A stretch of 64,000 nucleotides of DNA from Herbiconiux sp. VKM Ac-1786 (GCF_015350805.1 NZ_JADKSG010000002.1:868001-932000), one strand, 5' to 3'; numbered from the stretch's first letter, positions 8,011-18,517 are shown. Made by a program: numbers and translations. Notes: generated by a model from the letters alone, not told the origin.

Positions 8011-11000
8011 TTGGCTAGCCAATTGACGGGTACGAATACAGACGAGGGCGCGTCGGGCGAGTTCGGCGCGAACGAATGGCTCGTCGACGAGCTGTACGAG
8101 CAGTACCTCGCCGACAAGGACTCGGTCGACAAGTCGTGGTGGCCGGTGCTCGAGAGCTACCGCTCGCACCAGCAGGCGAAGTCGGGCGCAGCGGCGCCGG
8201 CTCAGGCTCAGGCTCCGGCTCCGGCTGCAGCGGCCCCGGCAGCGTCGGCCCCCGCCGACCAGGGCGCCGCCCCGGCCGAGACCAGCGCCGCCGTTCCGCA
8301 GACGGAGTCGGCGCAGGTCGCCGAGGCCTCCGGCGCCCGTCCGGCGACGCAGCCGGTCGCGAAGACCACGAGCATCGAGGCGAAGCCCCAGCCCATCCCC
8401 GCTGAGGCGCCCTCGACCCGCACCAGCACCGCCGAGGAGGCCGCCAAGGACGCGGCCGCCGACGCCGAGAAGGACGTCGTCAGCCCGCTCCGCGGCATGG
8501 CGAAGTCGCTCGCCACGAACATGGACGCCAGCCTCACGGTGCCCACGGCCACGAGCGTCCGCTCGATCCCGGCGAAGCTGCTGATCGACAACCGCATCGT
8601 GATCAACAACCACCTGCGCCGAGCCCGCGGTGGCAAGGTCTCCTTCACCCACCTCATCGGCTGGGCGCTCGTGCAGGCGCTGAAGGAGTTCCCGAGCCAG
8701 AACGTCTACTACGACGAGGTCGACGGCAAGCCCTCGGTGATCGCCCCCGCCCACGTGGGCCTCGGCATCGCGATCGACATCCCGAAGCCCGACGGCTCGC
8801 GGGCACTGCTGGTGCCCGGCATCAAGCGCGCCGACACCATGTCGTTCAACGAGTTCCTCGCCGCCTACGAAGACCTCGTGCGCCGGGCCCGCGGCAACAA
8901 GCTGACCGCCACCGACTTCCAGGGCACGACGATCTCGCTCACCAACCCGGGCGGCATCGGCACCGTGCACTCCGTGCCGCGTCTGATGAAGGGGCAGGGC
9001 GCCATCATCGGCGCCGGTGCCCTCGAGTACCCGGCCGAGTTCCAGGGCGCCTCGCCCCGCGTGCTCTCCGACCTCGGCATCGGCAAGGTCATCACGCTGA
9101 CGAGCACCTACGACCACCGCGTCATCCAGGGCGCCGGCTCCGGCGAGTTCCTGAAGAAGGTGCACGAGCTGCTGCTCGGCGAGCGCGGCTTCTACGAGAA
9201 CATCTTCGCCGAGCTGCGCATCCCCTACGAGCCCATCCACTGGGCCGCCGACATCTCGGTCGACGAGGCGAGCGCCATCGACAAGACGGCCCGCGTGCAG
9301 GAGCTGATCAACGCCTACCGCGTGCGCGGCCACCTGATGGCCGACATCGACCCGCTGGAGTACCGCCAGCGCACCCACCCCGACCTCGACATCGCGACCC
9401 ACGGCCTGACCTTCTGGGACCTCGACCGCGAGTTCGTCACCGGTGAGTTCGGCATGACCCGCCAGGCCTACCTGCGCGACATCCTGGGCGTCCTCCGCGA
9501 CTCCTACTGCCGCAAGATCGGCATCGAGTACATGCACATCCAGGACCCGGCGCAGCGTCGCTGGATCCAGGAGAAGATCGAGCGCCCCTACGCCAAGCCG
9601 GGCCACGACGAGCAGATGCGCATCCTGGAGAAGCTGAACGAGGCCGAGGCCTTCGAGACGTTCCTGCAGACCAAGTACGTGGGCCAGAAGCGGTTCTCGC
9701 TCGAGGGCGGCGAGTCGACGATCGCGCTGCTCGACGCCATCATCCAGGGCGCCGCCGAGGAGGGCCTCGACGAGGTCGCCATCGGCATGGCGCACCGCGG
9801 CCGCCTGAACGTGCTGACGAACATCGCCGGCAAGACCTACGGCCAGATCTTCCGGGAGTTCGAGGGCACGCAAGACCCTCGCACCGTGCAGGGCTCGGGC
9901 GACGTGAAGTACCACCTCGGCACCGAGGGCACCTTCACCGCCTCCGACGGCAAGGAGATCCCGGTCTACCTGGCCGCGAACCCCTCGCACCTCGAGGCCG
10001 CCGACGGCGTGCTCGAGGGCATCGTGCGCGCCAAGCAAGACAGGAAGCCGATCGGCACCTTCTCGACGCTGCCGATCCTGATCCACGGCGACGCGGCCCT
10101 CGCGGGCCAGGGCGTCGTGGTCGAGACGCTGCAGATGTCGCAGCTGCGGGGCTACCGCACCGGTGGCACCATCCACGTGAACATCAACAACCAGGTCGGC
10201 TTCACCACTCCCCCGAGCGAGTCGCGCAGCTCGGTGTACTCCACCGACGTGGCGAAGACGATCCAGGCGCCGATCTTCCACGTGAACGGCGACGACCCCG
10301 AGTCGGTCGTGCGGGTGGCGCAGCTCGCCTTCGAGTACCGCCAGAAGTTCCACCGCGACGTCTTCATCGACCTGATCTGCTACCGCCGCCGCGGGCACAA
10401 CGAGGGCGACGACCCCTCGATGACCCAGCCGCTGATGTACAACCTGATCGAGGCGAAGCGCTCGGTGCGCAAGCTCTACACCGAGGCCCTCGTCGGCCGC
10501 GGCGACATCACCGAAGAGGAGTACGAGGCAGCGCACCGCGACTTCCAGGACCGCCTCGAGCGCGCCTTCGCCGAGACGCACGCGGCGCAGACCGCGTCGA
10601 TCCCGGTGATCACGGCCGACACCCAGGCGGTGTCCGACCTCGAGCGCCCCGAGGCGCAGCGCGACGACAGCACGACGGCTCCCTTCGAGACCGCCGTGTC
10701 GCTCGACGCCCTGCACTCCATCGGCGACGCCTTCGACAACAAGCCCGCCGGCTTCACCGTGCACCCGAAGCTGCAGCAGCTGCTCACCAAGCGCGTCGAC
10801 ATGAGCCGCAACGGCGGCATCGACTGGGCCTTCGGCGAGCTGCTCGCCCTCGGCTCCCTGCTGAACGAGGGCACCCCGGTGCGTCTCGCCGGTCAGGATG
10901 CGCGTCGCGGAACCTTCGTGCAGCGCCACGCCGTGCTGCACGACCGCGAGAACGGCCAGGAGTGGCTGCCGCTCGCGAACCTCAGCGACAAGCAGGCGCG

Positions 11001-11838
11001 GTTCTGGATCTATGACTCGCTGCTCAGCGAGTACGCGGCCATGGGCTTCGAGTACGGCTACTCGGTCGAGCGCCCCGACGCGCTCGTGCTCTGGGAGGCG
11101 CAGTTCGGCGACTTCGCCAACGGCGCCCAGATCATCATCGACGAGTTCATCTCCTCGGCCGAGCAGAAGTGGGGCCAGCGCTCGTCACTCGTGCTGCTCC
11201 TGCCGCACGGCTACGAGGGCCAGGGCCCCGACCACTCCTCCGCCCGCATCGAGCGCTACCTGCAGATGTGCGCCGAGGACAACATGACGGTCGCCCGCCC
11301 CTCGACCCCGGCGTCGTACTTCCACCTGCTCCGCCGCCAGGCCTACGCCCGGCCGCGGAAGCCGCTGATCGTCTTCACCCCGAAGGCGATGCTGCGCCTG
11401 CGCGGAGCGACGAGCTCGGTGGAGGACCTCACCACGGGTCGCTTCGAGCCGGTGATCGACGACAGCCGCATCACCGACAAGGGCGCGGTCACGAAGGTGC
11501 TGCTGCACTCGGGCAAGATCCACTACGACCTCGCCAGCGAGCTGCAAAAGAACCCGAACGACGCCATCGCGCTCGTGCGGCTCGAGCAGTTCTACCCGCT
11601 GCCGATCGAGGAGATCACGGCCGCGCTGGCCGGCTACCCGAATGCCGAGCTGGTCTGGGTGCAGGACGAGCCCCAGAACCAGGGCGCCTGGCCGTTCATC
11701 CTGACCGAGCTGGCGCGTCACCTCGAGGGTCGCACCATCTCCGTGGTGTCCCGTCCGGCCGCGGCCTCCCCCGCCGCCGGCAGCGCCAAGCGGCACGCCA
11801 CCGAGCAGACGGCGCTGATCGCCCGCGCGCTCAGCTAG
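8011..11838 (+). CDS. kgd: Multifunctional 2-oxoglutarate decarboxylase/dehydrogenase E1 with E2-like domain
   Basis: 1275 aa, the normal length of actinobacterial Kgd (OdhA). It decarboxylates 2-oxoglutarate with thiamine diphosphate and can act as the E1o/E2o component of oxoglutarate dehydrogenase in the TCA cycle. Order of parts: N-terminal helices ([20 protein letters not shown]), Ala/Pro-rich linker about 52-150, E2-like acyltransferase core with TYDHRVIQG (His about 369), ThDP-binding E1 core ([12 protein letters not shown] about 595, [10 protein letters not shown]) and a transketolase-like C-terminal half. TTG 8011 is used because the family N-terminus (xSQLTG) begins here; no good ribosome site is seen. 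The linker codes for hexanucleotide-like CAGGCT repeats near 8203-8225. Confidence 0.97.
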   Translation: MASQLTGTNTDEGASGEFGANEWLVDELYEQYLADKDSVDKSWWPVLESYRSHQQAKSGAAAPAQAQAPAPAAAAPAASAPADQGAAPAETSAAVPQTESAQVAEASGARPATQPVAKTTSIEAKPQPIPAEAPSTRTSTAEEAAKDAAADAEKDVVSPLRGMAKSLATNMDASLTVPTATSVRSIPAKLLIDNRIVINNHLRRARGGKVSFTHLIGWALVQALKEFPSQNVYYDEVDGKPSVIAPAHVGLGIAIDIPKPDGSRALLVPGIKRADTMSFNEFLAAYEDLVRRARGNKLTATDFQGTTISLTNPGGIGTVHSVPRLMKGQGAIIGAGALEYPAEFQGASPRVLSDLGIGKVITLTSTYDHRVIQGAGSGEFLKKVHELLLGERGFYENIFAELRIPYEPIHWAADISVDEASAIDKTARVQELINAYRVRGHLMADIDPLEYRQRTHPDLDIATHGLTFWDLDREFVTGEFGMTRQAYLRDILGVLRDSYCRKIGIEYMHIQDPAQRRWIQEKIERPYAKPGHDEQMRILEKLNEAEAFETFLQTKYVGQKRFSLEGGESTIALLDAIIQGAAEEGLDEVAIGMAHRGRLNVLTNIAGKTYGQIFREFEGTQDPRTVQGSGDVKYHLGTEGTFTASDGKEIPVYLAANPSHLEAADGVLEGIVRAKQDRKPIGTFSTLPILIHGDAALAGQGVVVETLQMSQLRGYRTGGTIHVNINNQVGFTTPPSESRSSVYSTDVAKTIQAPIFHVNGDDPESVVRVAQLAFEYRQKFHRDVFIDLICYRRRGHNEGDDPSMTQPLMYNLIEAKRSVRKLYTEALVGRGDITEEEYEAAHRDFQDRLERAFAETHAAQTASIPVITADTQAVSDLERPEAQRDDSTTAPFETAVSLDALHSIGDAFDNKPAGFTVHPKLQQLLTKRVDMSRNGGIDWAFGELLALGSLLNEGTPVRLAGQDARRGTFVQRHAVLHDRENGQEWLPLANLSDKQARFWIYDSLLSEYAAMGFEYGYSVERPDALVLWEAQFGDFANGAQIIIDEFISSAEQKWGQRSSLVLLLPHGYEGQGPDHSSARIERYLQMCAEDNMTVARPSTPASYFHLLRRQAYARPRKPLIVFTPKAMLRLRGATSSVEDLTTGRFEPVIDDSRITDKGAVTKVLLHSGKIHYDLASELQKNPNDAIALVRLEQFYPLPIEEITAALAGYPNAELVWVQDEPQNQGAWPFILTELARHLEGRTISVVSRPAAASPAAGSAKRHATEQTALIARALS

Positions 11839-11850
11839 GTCGAGCAACGA

Positions 11851-11889
11851 AGAAGGGCCCCGCCGGCAGCTGCCGGGCGGGGCCCTTCT
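11851..11889. terminator. Bidirectional hairpin between kgd and rsrA
   Basis: Arms at about 11851-11869 and 11870-11889 pair over roughly 19 bp with one bulged base. The hairpin starts 12 nt after the kgd stop and ends 35 nt before the rsrA stop. There is little U-tract, as is usual in high-GC actinobacteria. It can serve both convergent transcripts. Confidence 0.8.
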
Positions 11890-11924
11890 CGGTGACCAGG
11901 ATGCATCGTGAGCGGATGCGACGA

Positions 11925-12164
11925 CTAGTGCGTCTGCACCTCGCGGAGGCGGGCCAGCAGCTGGTCCCGCAGCTCCTCGGGAGCGGTCTCCTTGCAGGCT
12001 CGCTGCACCGTCTGAGTCAGCACCACTCCGATGTGCAGCTCCGACTGACAGCCCTCGCAGGTCTCCAGGTGGTCTCGGATGTCCGCCGCATCGGTCGTGC
12101 AGATCTCGTTGCGCAGATACTCCTCGAGCTCGGCACGCGCCTTGTCGCAGCCGCAGTCACTCAT
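11925..12164 (-). CDS. rsrA: Zinc-binding anti-sigma factor, RsrA type
   Basis: 79 aa. It carries the redox-active zinc site as HLETCEGC (His32, Cys36, Cys39) plus N-terminal CGC and further Cys residues. In the family, disulfide formation releases zinc and frees the sigma factor; mycothiol-system members are called RsrA. It overlaps the sigR stop by 4 nt (ATGA), so the two are made in stoichiometric amounts. It is shorter than Streptomyces RsrA because the N-terminal extension is missing. Confidence 0.9.
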   Translation of the reverse strand: MSDCGCDKARAELEEYLRNEICTTDAADIRDHLETCEGCQSELHIGVVLTQTVQRACKETAPEELRDQLLARLREVQTH

Positions 12165-12763
12165 TTCTTGCTCCCTTTGGCGGTGGCGGTGGCGACCTCG
12201 AGGCCGCGGGACCGCGCGTAATCGGTCAGTAGTCCACGAAGCAGCCGCCGGCCTCGGTGCAGGCGGCTCATCACGGTTCCTACGGGGGTCTTCATGATGT
12301 CGGCGATCTCCTGGTAGGAGAAGCCCTCCACGTCGGCCAGGTAGACGGCCAGCCGGAAGTCCTCCGGGATCGACTGCAGCGCCTCCTTGACGTCGCTGTC
12401 GGGCAGGTGGTCGATGGCCTCGGCCTCGGCCGAGCGGCTCGACATGCTGGCGGTCACCGACTCGGCGGTGCCCAGCTGCCAGTCCTCCATCTCGCTGGTG
12501 GAGCCCTGGTAGGGGTCGCGCTGCTTCTTGCGGTACGTGTTGATGAACGTGTTCGTCAGGATGCGGTAGAGCCACGCCTTGAGGTTCGTGCCCTGCTCGA
12601 ACTGGCCGAACGCGGCGTAGGCCTTGACGAAGGTCTCCTGCACCAGGTCTTGGGCGTCGCTGGGGTTGCGCGTCATGCGCAGCGCAGCACCGTAGAGCTG
12701 ATCGAGGAACGGGATGGCCTGCTCTTCGAAAAGGGCGCGCGGATCAGGGGTGGTATCACTCAT
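12161..12763 (-). CDS. sigR: ECF-type sigma factor of the SigR/SigH thiol-stress class
   Basis: 200 aa from ATG 12763. Region 2 is seen at [20 protein letters not shown] through [17 protein letters not shown], and region 4 at [20 protein letters not shown] through [12 protein letters not shown]. With RsrA it should control thioredoxin, mycothiol recycling and proteolysis genes during disulfide stress. In-frame GTG 12766 and TTG 12811 give longer forms; a longer, unstable SigR isoform from an upstream start is known in Streptomyces, so TTG 12811 deserves attention. A TAGACT box lies 8 nt before the ATG. Confidence 0.93.
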   Translation of the reverse strand: MSDTTPDPRALFEEQAIPFLDQLYGAALRMTRNPSDAQDLVQETFVKAYAAFGQFEQGTNLKAWLYRILTNTFINTYRKKQRDPYQGSTSEMEDWQLGTAESVTASMSSRSAEAEAIDHLPDSDVKEALQSIPEDFRLAVYLADVEGFSYQEIADIMKTPVGTVMSRLHRGRRLLRGLLTDYARSRGLEVATATAKGSKK

Positions 12764-12771
12764 CACCGGCC

Positions 12772-12777
12772 AGTCTA
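12772..12777 (-). promoter_or_regulatory. Candidate -10 box (TAGACT) of sigR-rsrA
   Basis: TAGACT ends 8 nt before ATG 12763, compatible with a leaderless transcript starting at the ATG or the adjacent GTG. No matching -35 hexamer and no clear SigR-type GGAAT/GTT pair was found nearby. Confidence 0.35.
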
Positions 12778-12862
12778 CGACCGGGCGGTCCAACACGGCG
12801 GTCGCGGTCAAATCGCTCCTCCAGAGGGCTCTGCTGCACCGGCAGCGGATGCTGCAGGCGAC

Positions 12863-12868
12863 TATTCT
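12863..12868 (+). promoter_or_regulatory. Candidate -10 box (TATTCT) of aroA
   Basis: TATTCT ends 8 nt before the aroA ATG, and there is no Shine-Dalgarno sequence in between, so a leaderless message is likely. Confidence 0.4.
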
Positions 12869-12876
12869 GATAACCG

Positions 12877-14262
12877 ATGCCTGTCCAGAGATATTCCGCT
12901 CCGCAGTTCAACCCCTACGGCGACGACTCCCCGCAGGCGGTCGACGAGCACTGGCCCGCGCCGCGCGCGAGCGGCCCCGTCTCGGCCGTGCTGTCGCTGC
13001 CCGGCTCGAAGTCGCTGACCAATCGCGAGCTCGTGCTCTCGGCACTGGCCGACGGCCCGTCGCGGCTGCGCGCTCCCCTGCACTCCCGTGACAGCTCCCT
13101 GATGACGGATGCTCTGCGAGCCCTCGGCACCACCATCGTCGAGGTGCCGGGCGAGGGCGCCTTCGGCCCCGACCTGCTCGTCACCCCCGCCGCGGAACTC
13201 GTCGGCAGCACCACGATCGACTGCGGCCTCGCCGGCACCGTCATGCGCTTCCTCCCGCCGGTCGCCGCCCTCGCGCTCGGCCCGGTCACCTTCGACGGCG
13301 ACGAGGGCGCCCGGCGCCGGCCGATGTCCACGACGATCTGCTCTCTGCGGGAGCTCGGCGCCGACATCGCCGACGACGGCCGCGCCGCGCTCCCCTTCAC
13401 CCTGCACGGCTCCGGCCGCGTCGAGGGCGGCCCCCTCACCATCGACGCCTCCGCCTCGAGCCAGTTCGTCAGCGGCCTGCTGCTCGCCGCCGCCCGCTTC
13501 GAGAACGGCCTCGAGCTGCAGCACGAGGGTTCCCGCCTGCCGAGCCAGCCGCACATCGACATGACCGTCGCCGCGCTCGTGCGCCGCGGCGTCGACGCCG
13601 AGTCGGAGGAGGGCGGCCGCTGGCGCGTCGCCCCCGGGCCGATCGCGGGCATCGAGATCGACATCGAGCCCGACCTGTCCAACGCCGCGCCGTTCCTCGC
13701 CGCCGCTCTGGTCACGGGCGGCAGCGTCACGATCACCGGCTGGCCGGAGTCGACCACGCAGGTCGGGGCCGACCTCGAGCAGCTGCTGCCGCTGTTCGGC
13801 GCCACCGTCGAGCGCGAGGGAGACCGGCTGACGGTGACCGGGGGCGCGAGCATCCGGGGCGTCTCGATCGACCTGTCGACCGGGGGTGAGCTGGCCCCGC
13901 CGCTGGTGGCCCTCGCCGCACTGGCCGACGAGCCCAGCCGCATCACGGGGATCGGCCACATCCGGCACCACGAGACCGACCGGCTCGCCGCCCTCGCCAC
14001 CGAGATCAACAACCTCGGCGGCGAGGTGAAGGAGCTGGAGGACGGTCTCGAGATCACGCCGCGGCCCCTGCACGGCGGGCTCTGGTCGAGCTACGAGGAC
14101 CACCGCATGGCGACGGCCGGCGCCCTGATCGGGCTCGCCGTCGACGGGGTGCTCGTCGACGACATCGCGACCACCGCCAAGACGCTGCCGCAGTTCCCCG
14201 AGCTCTGGGCGTCGATGCTCGCGGGAACCTCTCCCGAGCAGTCGGTTGTGGGGCGCGGATGA
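12877..14262 (+). CDS. aroA: 3-phosphoshikimate 1-carboxyvinyltransferase (EPSP synthase)
   Basis: 461 aa. Transfers the enolpyruvyl group of PEP to shikimate-3-phosphate in the chorismate pathway. Motifs: [14 protein letters not shown] (about 42-55), [13 protein letters not shown], the substrate-binding SSQFVSGLL, and [11 protein letters not shown] near the C-terminus. The first about 35 residues are an extension before the barrel. It overlaps rsgA by 4 nt (ATGA). The head-to-head arrangement with sigR-rsrA leaves 113 nt for two promoters. Confidence 0.97.
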   Translation: MPVQRYSAPQFNPYGDDSPQAVDEHWPAPRASGPVSAVLSLPGSKSLTNRELVLSALADGPSRLRAPLHSRDSSLMTDALRALGTTIVEVPGEGAFGPDLLVTPAAELVGSTTIDCGLAGTVMRFLPPVAALALGPVTFDGDEGARRRPMSTTICSLRELGADIADDGRAALPFTLHGSGRVEGGPLTIDASASSQFVSGLLLAAARFENGLELQHEGSRLPSQPHIDMTVAALVRRGVDAESEEGGRWRVAPGPIAGIEIDIEPDLSNAAPFLAAALVTGGSVTITGWPESTTQVGADLEQLLPLFGATVEREGDRLTVTGGASIRGVSIDLSTGGELAPPLVALAALADEPSRITGIGHIRHHETDRLAALATEINNLGGEVKELEDGLEITPRPLHGGLWSSYEDHRMATAGALIGLAVDGVLVDDIATTAKTLPQFPELWASMLAGTSPEQSVVGRG

Positions 14263-15302
14263 GCTGGTGGGACTCGGCCGACGACGATGACGACGAGGAC
14301 GACTTCGACGAGTCGGCCGTGCGCATCCGCCCGAACCCGAAGGGCAACCGGCCGCGCACGAAGCAGCGCCCCGACCACAAGGACGCGGTCACCGGCCGCA
14401 TCATGACCGTCGACCGCGGGCGCTTCGCCGTGCTGATCGGCGAGGACACCCCCGACGAGCACGAGATCACCGCCTCGCGCGCCCGGGAGCTCGGCCGCAC
14501 GCCCATCGTCACGGGCGACCGGGTCGACCTGGTCGGCGACGTCAGCGGCGAGCCGGGCAGCCTCGCGCGGGTCGTGCGCGTGCAGGAGCGGTCGACGCTG
14601 CTGCGCCGGAGCGCCGACGACTCCGACGCCGTGGAGCGGGTGATCGTCGCGAACGCCGACCAGATGCTGATCGTGGTCGCCGCCGCGAACCCCGAGCCGC
14701 GGGCTCGCCTGATCGACCGCTACCTGGTGGCGGCGTTCGACGCCGGCATCACCCCCATCCTCTGCATCACGAAGACCGACCTCGCCGACCCGGACGAGCT
14801 GCTGTCCGAGTTCGCGTGCCTCGACATCCGGGTGATCACGCTGTCGCGCGACGAGGTGCCGCTCGAGGAGCTGACCGACCTGCTGGTGGGCCACACCACC
14901 GTGACCGTCGGACACTCCGGCGTCGGCAAGTCGACGCTCGTGAACGAGTTGGTGCCGGGCGCCGACCGCGCGACCGGCGTCGTGAACACCGTCACCGGCC
15001 GCGGGCGGCACACCTCGTCCTCGACACTGTGCCTCAGGCTCCGCGCCGCCGACGGGCGCACGGGGTGGATCATCGACACGCCGGGCGTCCGCTCCTTCGG
15101 CCTGGGGCACGTCGACCCGGCGAACATCCTGCGGTCGTTCGCGCAGACCGCGCGGGTGCCCGAGGGCGAGCCGCCGGGCGGCATCCCGCTCACCGAGGCG
15201 CACGACTGGGAGATCGTCGACCGGGTCGAGGCCGGCGAGCTCGGCGAGAGCGGGCGGGCGCGCCTGGAGTCGCTGCAGAAGCTGCTGCAGACCACCGCCT
15301 GA
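14259..15302 (+). CDS. rsgA: Ribosome small subunit-dependent GTPase A, without the zinc-binding knuckle
   Basis: 347 aa. Circularly permuted GTPase that aids late 30S maturation. Order seen: acidic N-terminus, OB-fold, G4 (ITKTDLAD), G1 (GHSGVGKSTLVNE), G2 region (TGRGRHTSSS), G3 (DTPGVRSFGL). The C-terminal domain normally carries a Cys/His zinc site; here the equivalent stretch (about residues 285-325) contains no cysteine at all. Its start overlaps aroA by 4 nt, so expression is coupled to aroA. Confidence 0.95.
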   Translation: MSWWDSADDDDDEDDFDESAVRIRPNPKGNRPRTKQRPDHKDAVTGRIMTVDRGRFAVLIGEDTPDEHEITASRARELGRTPIVTGDRVDLVGDVSGEPGSLARVVRVQERSTLLRRSADDSDAVERVIVANADQMLIVVAAANPEPRARLIDRYLVAAFDAGITPILCITKTDLADPDELLSEFACLDIRVITLSRDEVPLEELTDLLVGHTTVTVGHSGVGKSTLVNELVPGADRATGVVNTVTGRGRHTSSSTLCLRLRAADGRTGWIIDTPGVRSFGLGHVDPANILRSFAQTARVPEGEPPGGIPLTEAHDWEIVDRVEAGELGESGRARLESLQKLLQTTA

Positions 15303-15315
15303 GCGGCTCGCCCGC

Positions 15316-15321
15316 TAGCCT
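15316..15321 (+). promoter_or_regulatory. Candidate -10 box (TAGCCT) of hisN
   Basis: TAGCCT ends 6 nt before the GTG start of hisN, 14 nt after the rsgA stop. This is typical leaderless spacing. Confidence 0.45.
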
Positions 15322-15327
15322 GGTCGC

Positions 15328-16251
15328 GTGAGCTCCGCGACGCCCCGCCCCGAGTCCCTGACCGACCTCTCCGACGACCTGGCCCTCGCCCTGGCGCTGG
15401 CCGACGCCGCCGACGTGCTCTCGCAGCAGCGCTTCCGCGCGCACGACCTGCACGTCACCACGAAGCCCGACCGCACGCCGGTGACGGATGCCGATCAGGC
15501 CGTGGAACGGTCGATCCGCGACGGGCTCGCGAACGCGCGCCCGGGCGACGCCGTCCTCGGTGAGGAGTACGGGGAGACCGAGGGCGAGCCCGATCCCGAC
15601 GAGACGGCCGACGAGGGCGGGGCGCCGGGCGCCGCCGATGCCGGACGGAGCGGCCGCGCATCCGGAGCCCACCCCCACCGCCAGTGGATCGTCGACCCCA
15701 TCGACGGCACCGCGAACTTCCTGCGCGGGGTGCCCGTCTGGGCGACCCTGATCGCGCTCGCCATCGACGGCGTGCCCGTCGTCGGGGTCGTGTCGGCACC
15801 CGCCCTGGGCCGGCGCTGGTGGGCGGCCACCGGGCTCGGCGCCTTCACCAGCGACCGGCTGGATGCTCGGGGTGACGGCGCCCGGCCCATCCGCGCCTCG
15901 GGCATCTCCTCGCTCGAGGACGCGTCGCTCAGCTACAACAGCCTCAAGGGCTGGGACGAGGAGGGCCGGCTCGACGAGCTCGTCGCCCTCTCGCGGTCGG
16001 TCTGGCGCACCCGGGCGTACGGCGAGATGTGGTCGTACATGATGGTCGCCGAGGGCCAGCTCGAGCTCGCGGCCGAGTTCGACCTCAAGCCGTACGACAT
16101 GGCGGCGCTCGCCCCGATCGTCGAGGAGGCCGGCGGGCGGTTCACCTCGGCCGACGGGGCCGACGGGCCGTGGGGCGGCAGTGCCCTGGCGAGCAACGGG
16201 CTGCTGCACGACGAGGCGCTGCGCCTGATCGGCCGCCCCACCGCCCGCTGA
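15328..16251 (+). CDS. hisN: Inositol monophosphatase family, probable histidinol-phosphatase
   Basis: 307 aa, GTG start. Mg2+-dependent phosphatase fold: GEEYGE (metal ligand Glu), WIVDPIDGTANFLRG (the IMPase signature) and AYGEMWSYMMVAEGQLEL with the later DLKPYDMAALAPIVEEAGG. Between the first two motifs is an acidic, Gly-rich insertion of about 35 residues that is not part of the fold. Next to aroA it fits the actinobacterial HisN assignment (histidine biosynthesis), but inositol-phosphate activity cannot be excluded. Confidence 0.82.
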   Translation: MSSATPRPESLTDLSDDLALALALADAADVLSQQRFRAHDLHVTTKPDRTPVTDADQAVERSIRDGLANARPGDAVLGEEYGETEGEPDPDETADEGGAPGAADAGRSGRASGAHPHRQWIVDPIDGTANFLRGVPVWATLIALAIDGVPVVGVVSAPALGRRWWAATGLGAFTSDRLDARGDGARPIRASGISSLEDASLSYNSLKGWDEEGRLDELVALSRSVWRTRAYGEMWSYMMVAEGQLELAAEFDLKPYDMAALAPIVEEAGGRFTSADGADGPWGGSALASNGLLHDEALRLIGRPTAR

Positions 16252-16399
16252 CGAACCGGCAGCGAGAACGATCGAGGCCGTGCCCCCGAAATGGGCACAC
16301 CCGGGCCATAATGGTCACGCGGGGGCCTGCACAGCCGTTTCCCAGGTGCTGTTGCCGGGGGCGGCGCCCTCGGCGTTCCATCCCTACATCGGAGGCCTC

Positions 16400-16903
16400 A
16401 TGGCGATTTCCCCGTCCAAACTCTCGCTCGCCGCTGCTGCGGTGCTCATCGCCGGGCTCTCGCTCTCGGGCTGCACCGCGCTGTTCCCGAGCTCCGCGCC
16501 GCCGGCCACCGACTCCTCCACCGGCGAGGAGATCGAGCAGACCGACACCGACGTCTTCGCCCTCAGCGTCGGCGAGTGCCTGAACGACACCGACGGCACA
16601 GAGGTCAGCGAGGTGCCCCTGGTCGACTGCGCCGACGAGCACGACTTCGAGGTCTACTCCGACTTCGAGCTGACTGGCGACGAGTTCCCCGGCACCGACG
16701 CGATCAACACCGAGGCCGACGCGAAGTGCCTGACCGAGTTCGAGAGCTTCGTGGGCATCTCCTACGACGACTCGACCCTCGGCTACACCTACTTCACGCC
16801 CACCGAGGGCTCCTGGACCGACGGCGACGACCGCCTCGTGTCCTGCCTCATCGGCGACCCGAACGGCAAGGTCACCGGCACGCTCAAGGGCGCGGCCAAG
16901 TAG
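16400..16903 (+). CDS. Septum-formation family lipoprotein
   Basis: 167 aa from ATG 16400, chosen because GGAGG lies at 16391-16395 and a signal peptide follows. The lipobox LSLSGC places the lipidated Cys about residue 24. The mature part has FALSVGECLND and VPLVDCADEHDFEVY, the paired-cysteine pattern of the actinobacterial septum-formation domain (PF13845-like), and a second Cys pair later. Exported and anchored at the outer face of the membrane. Role in septation is family knowledge only. Confidence 0.75.
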   Translation: MAISPSKLSLAAAAVLIAGLSLSGCTALFPSSAPPATDSSTGEEIEQTDTDVFALSVGECLNDTDGTEVSEVPLVDCADEHDFEVYSDFELTGDEFPGTDAINTEADAKCLTEFESFVGISYDDSTLGYTYFTPTEGSWTDGDDRLVSCLIGDPNGKVTGTLKGAAK

Positions 16904-16934
16904 CCTCCGTCCTGCACGGGAGGATCAACGGGGC

Positions 16935-17792
16935 ATGGCTGCACGGGCCCTCGTCGGGATCTCCGGTTGGCGCTACCCGCGCTGGCGCGGCGACTGGTAC
17001 CCGGCGGGGCTCGCGCAGCGGCGGGAGCTCTCCCACGTCGCCGAGCGGCTGGACAGCGTCGAGCTGAACGGCTCGTTCTACTCCCTGCAGCGGCCCGAGA
17101 GCTACCGCCGCTGGCGCTCGGAGGTGCCGCCCGGCTTCGTCTTCGCGGTCAAGGGCGGCCGCTTCATCACCCACATGAAGCGGCTCGCCGGGGTGGAAAC
17201 GGCTCTCGCGAACTTCTTCGCCTCGGGGGTGCTGGCACTAGGACCGCAGCTCGGTCCGGTGCTGTGGCAGCTCCCCGAGCGCCAGGAGTTCGACGGGCCG
17301 CTGCTCGAGCGATTCTTCGACCTGCTCCCCCGCAGCGCCGGCCAGGCGCTGACGCTCGCCCGCCGGCACGACGAGCGACTCGAGGGCCGGGCGCACCTCG
17401 AGATCGAGGGCGACGCCCCGATCCGGCACAGCCTCGAGGTGCGGCACGGCTCGTTCCTCGGCGACGTACCGGCCGCCCTGCTGCGGGCGCACGGCATCGG
17501 CCTCGTGATCGCCGACACGGCCGGGCGCTGGGTGGAGCCGCAGGCGATCACCTCGAGCCTCGTCTACGTGCGGCTGCACGGCTCCCGCGAGCTGTACACG
17601 AGCGGCTACACCGACGAGGAGCTCGACGGCTGGGCCGCCCGCATCGGGCGGTGGCTCGACGGCACCGGCACCCCCGACGGCGATCCGCGCGACGTGGTGG
17701 TGTACTTCGACAACGACGCCGCCGGCCACGCGCCGTACGACGCCGAACGTCTGCGCGAGCGGGTGCGGGCGCTGCCCGGCGCTCGGCCGTAG
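16935..17792 (+). CDS. DUF72 (YecE-like) TIM-barrel protein
   Basis: 285 aa. Starts GISGWRYPRWRGDWYP, continues VELNGSFYSLQRPESYRRW and FVFAVKGGRFITHMKRL, and ends with YFDNDAAGHAPYDAERL, all typical of the DUF72/YecE family of unknown biochemical function. A GGGAGG-like sequence precedes the ATG by about 11 nt. It follows the lipoprotein gene by 31 nt and may share its transcript. Confidence 0.85.
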   Translation: MAARALVGISGWRYPRWRGDWYPAGLAQRRELSHVAERLDSVELNGSFYSLQRPESYRRWRSEVPPGFVFAVKGGRFITHMKRLAGVETALANFFASGVLALGPQLGPVLWQLPERQEFDGPLLERFFDLLPRSAGQALTLARRHDERLEGRAHLEIEGDAPIRHSLEVRHGSFLGDVPAALLRAHGIGLVIADTAGRWVEPQAITSSLVYVRLHGSRELYTSGYTDEELDGWAARIGRWLDGTGTPDGDPRDVVVYFDNDAAGHAPYDAERLRERVRALPGARP

Positions 17793-17795
17793 GCT
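17790..17795 (+). promoter_or_regulatory. Candidate -10 box (TAGGCT) of the histidine phosphatase gene
   Basis: TAGGCT overlaps the stop codon of the DUF72 gene and ends 7 nt before ATG 17803. Confidence 0.4.
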
Positions 17796-17802
17796 GGTGG
17801 GG

Positions 17803-18462
17803 ATGCGACTCCTCCTGATCAGACACGGCCAGACCATCGACAACGTCAAGGGCGAGATCGGCACCGTGGTGCCGGGGCCCGGGCTGACCGAGCTCGGGAA
17901 GGAGCAGGCCGCCGCCGTACCGGCCGCGCTCGTCGCCGAGTCGATCGACGCGATCGCCGTCTCCACCATGCGGCGCACCCAGGAGACCGCCGCACCGCTC
18001 GCCGCCGCGCTCGGCCTCGACCCCGTCGTGCTCGAGGGCCTGCAGGAGATCTCCGCCGGCGACCTCGAGGGCCGGAGCGACCGCGAGTCGGTGACGACCT
18101 ACATGCGCACGCTGCTGTCGTGGTGGACCGACATCGACGCGCGCATCCCGGGCGGCGAGAACGGGGCAGAGTTCGTCGAGCGCTACTCGGCGGCCGTCGC
18201 CTCGCTGTGGGCCGCGCATCCGGAGGGCACGGTGGCGGTGTTCAGCCACGGCGCCGCGATCCGCACCTGGGCGGCCTGGTTCTCGGAGAACATCGACGAG
18301 TCGACGACCCTCGCGCTCGAGCTGGCGAACACCGCGGTGGTCGTGCTCGAGGGCTCCCCCGAGGGCGGCTGGGTCTGCCTCGAATGGGCGGGCGAACCGC
18401 TCGGCGGCGCCGCGCTCGACGACCCCACGGCCCCCGACCCCACGGGCGAGTCCGCGCTCTAG
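17803..18462 (+). CDS. Histidine phosphatase (phosphoglycerate mutase-like) family protein
   Basis: 219 aa. LLLIRHGQTIDN holds the catalytic RHG, GLTELGKEQAAA and STMRRTQETA follow, and VFSHGAAIRTW carries the second catalytic His. The C-terminus is Ala/Pro/Asp-rich. Substrate unknown; the family includes phosphoglycerate mutases and small-molecule phosphatases. GTG 17797 is an in-frame alternative, but ATG 17803 is preferred for its -10 spacing. Confidence 0.85.
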   Translation: MRLLLIRHGQTIDNVKGEIGTVVPGPGLTELGKEQAAAVPAALVAESIDAIAVSTMRRTQETAAPLAAALGLDPVVLEGLQEISAGDLEGRSDRESVTTYMRTLLSWWTDIDARIPGGENGAEFVERYSAAVASLWAAHPEGTVAVFSHGAAIRTWAAWFSENIDESTTLALELANTAVVVLEGSPEGGWVCLEWAGEPLGGAALDDPTAPDPTGESAL

Positions 18463-18517
18463 CGCCCGCGCCCGCCCCGCGACGTGGAGCTGGGCGCCAT
18501 CCGCCCTGACGAGGGGG

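Noticed and set aside
7885-10941. A 1018-codon frame antisense to kgd
   Set aside because: Typical antisense shadow in 70% GC DNA; no start context and no recognisable motif.
12764-12876. SigR-autoregulated promoter (GGAAT, spacer, GTT) before sigR
   Set aside because: A GAAT exists, but no matching second half lies at the right distance.
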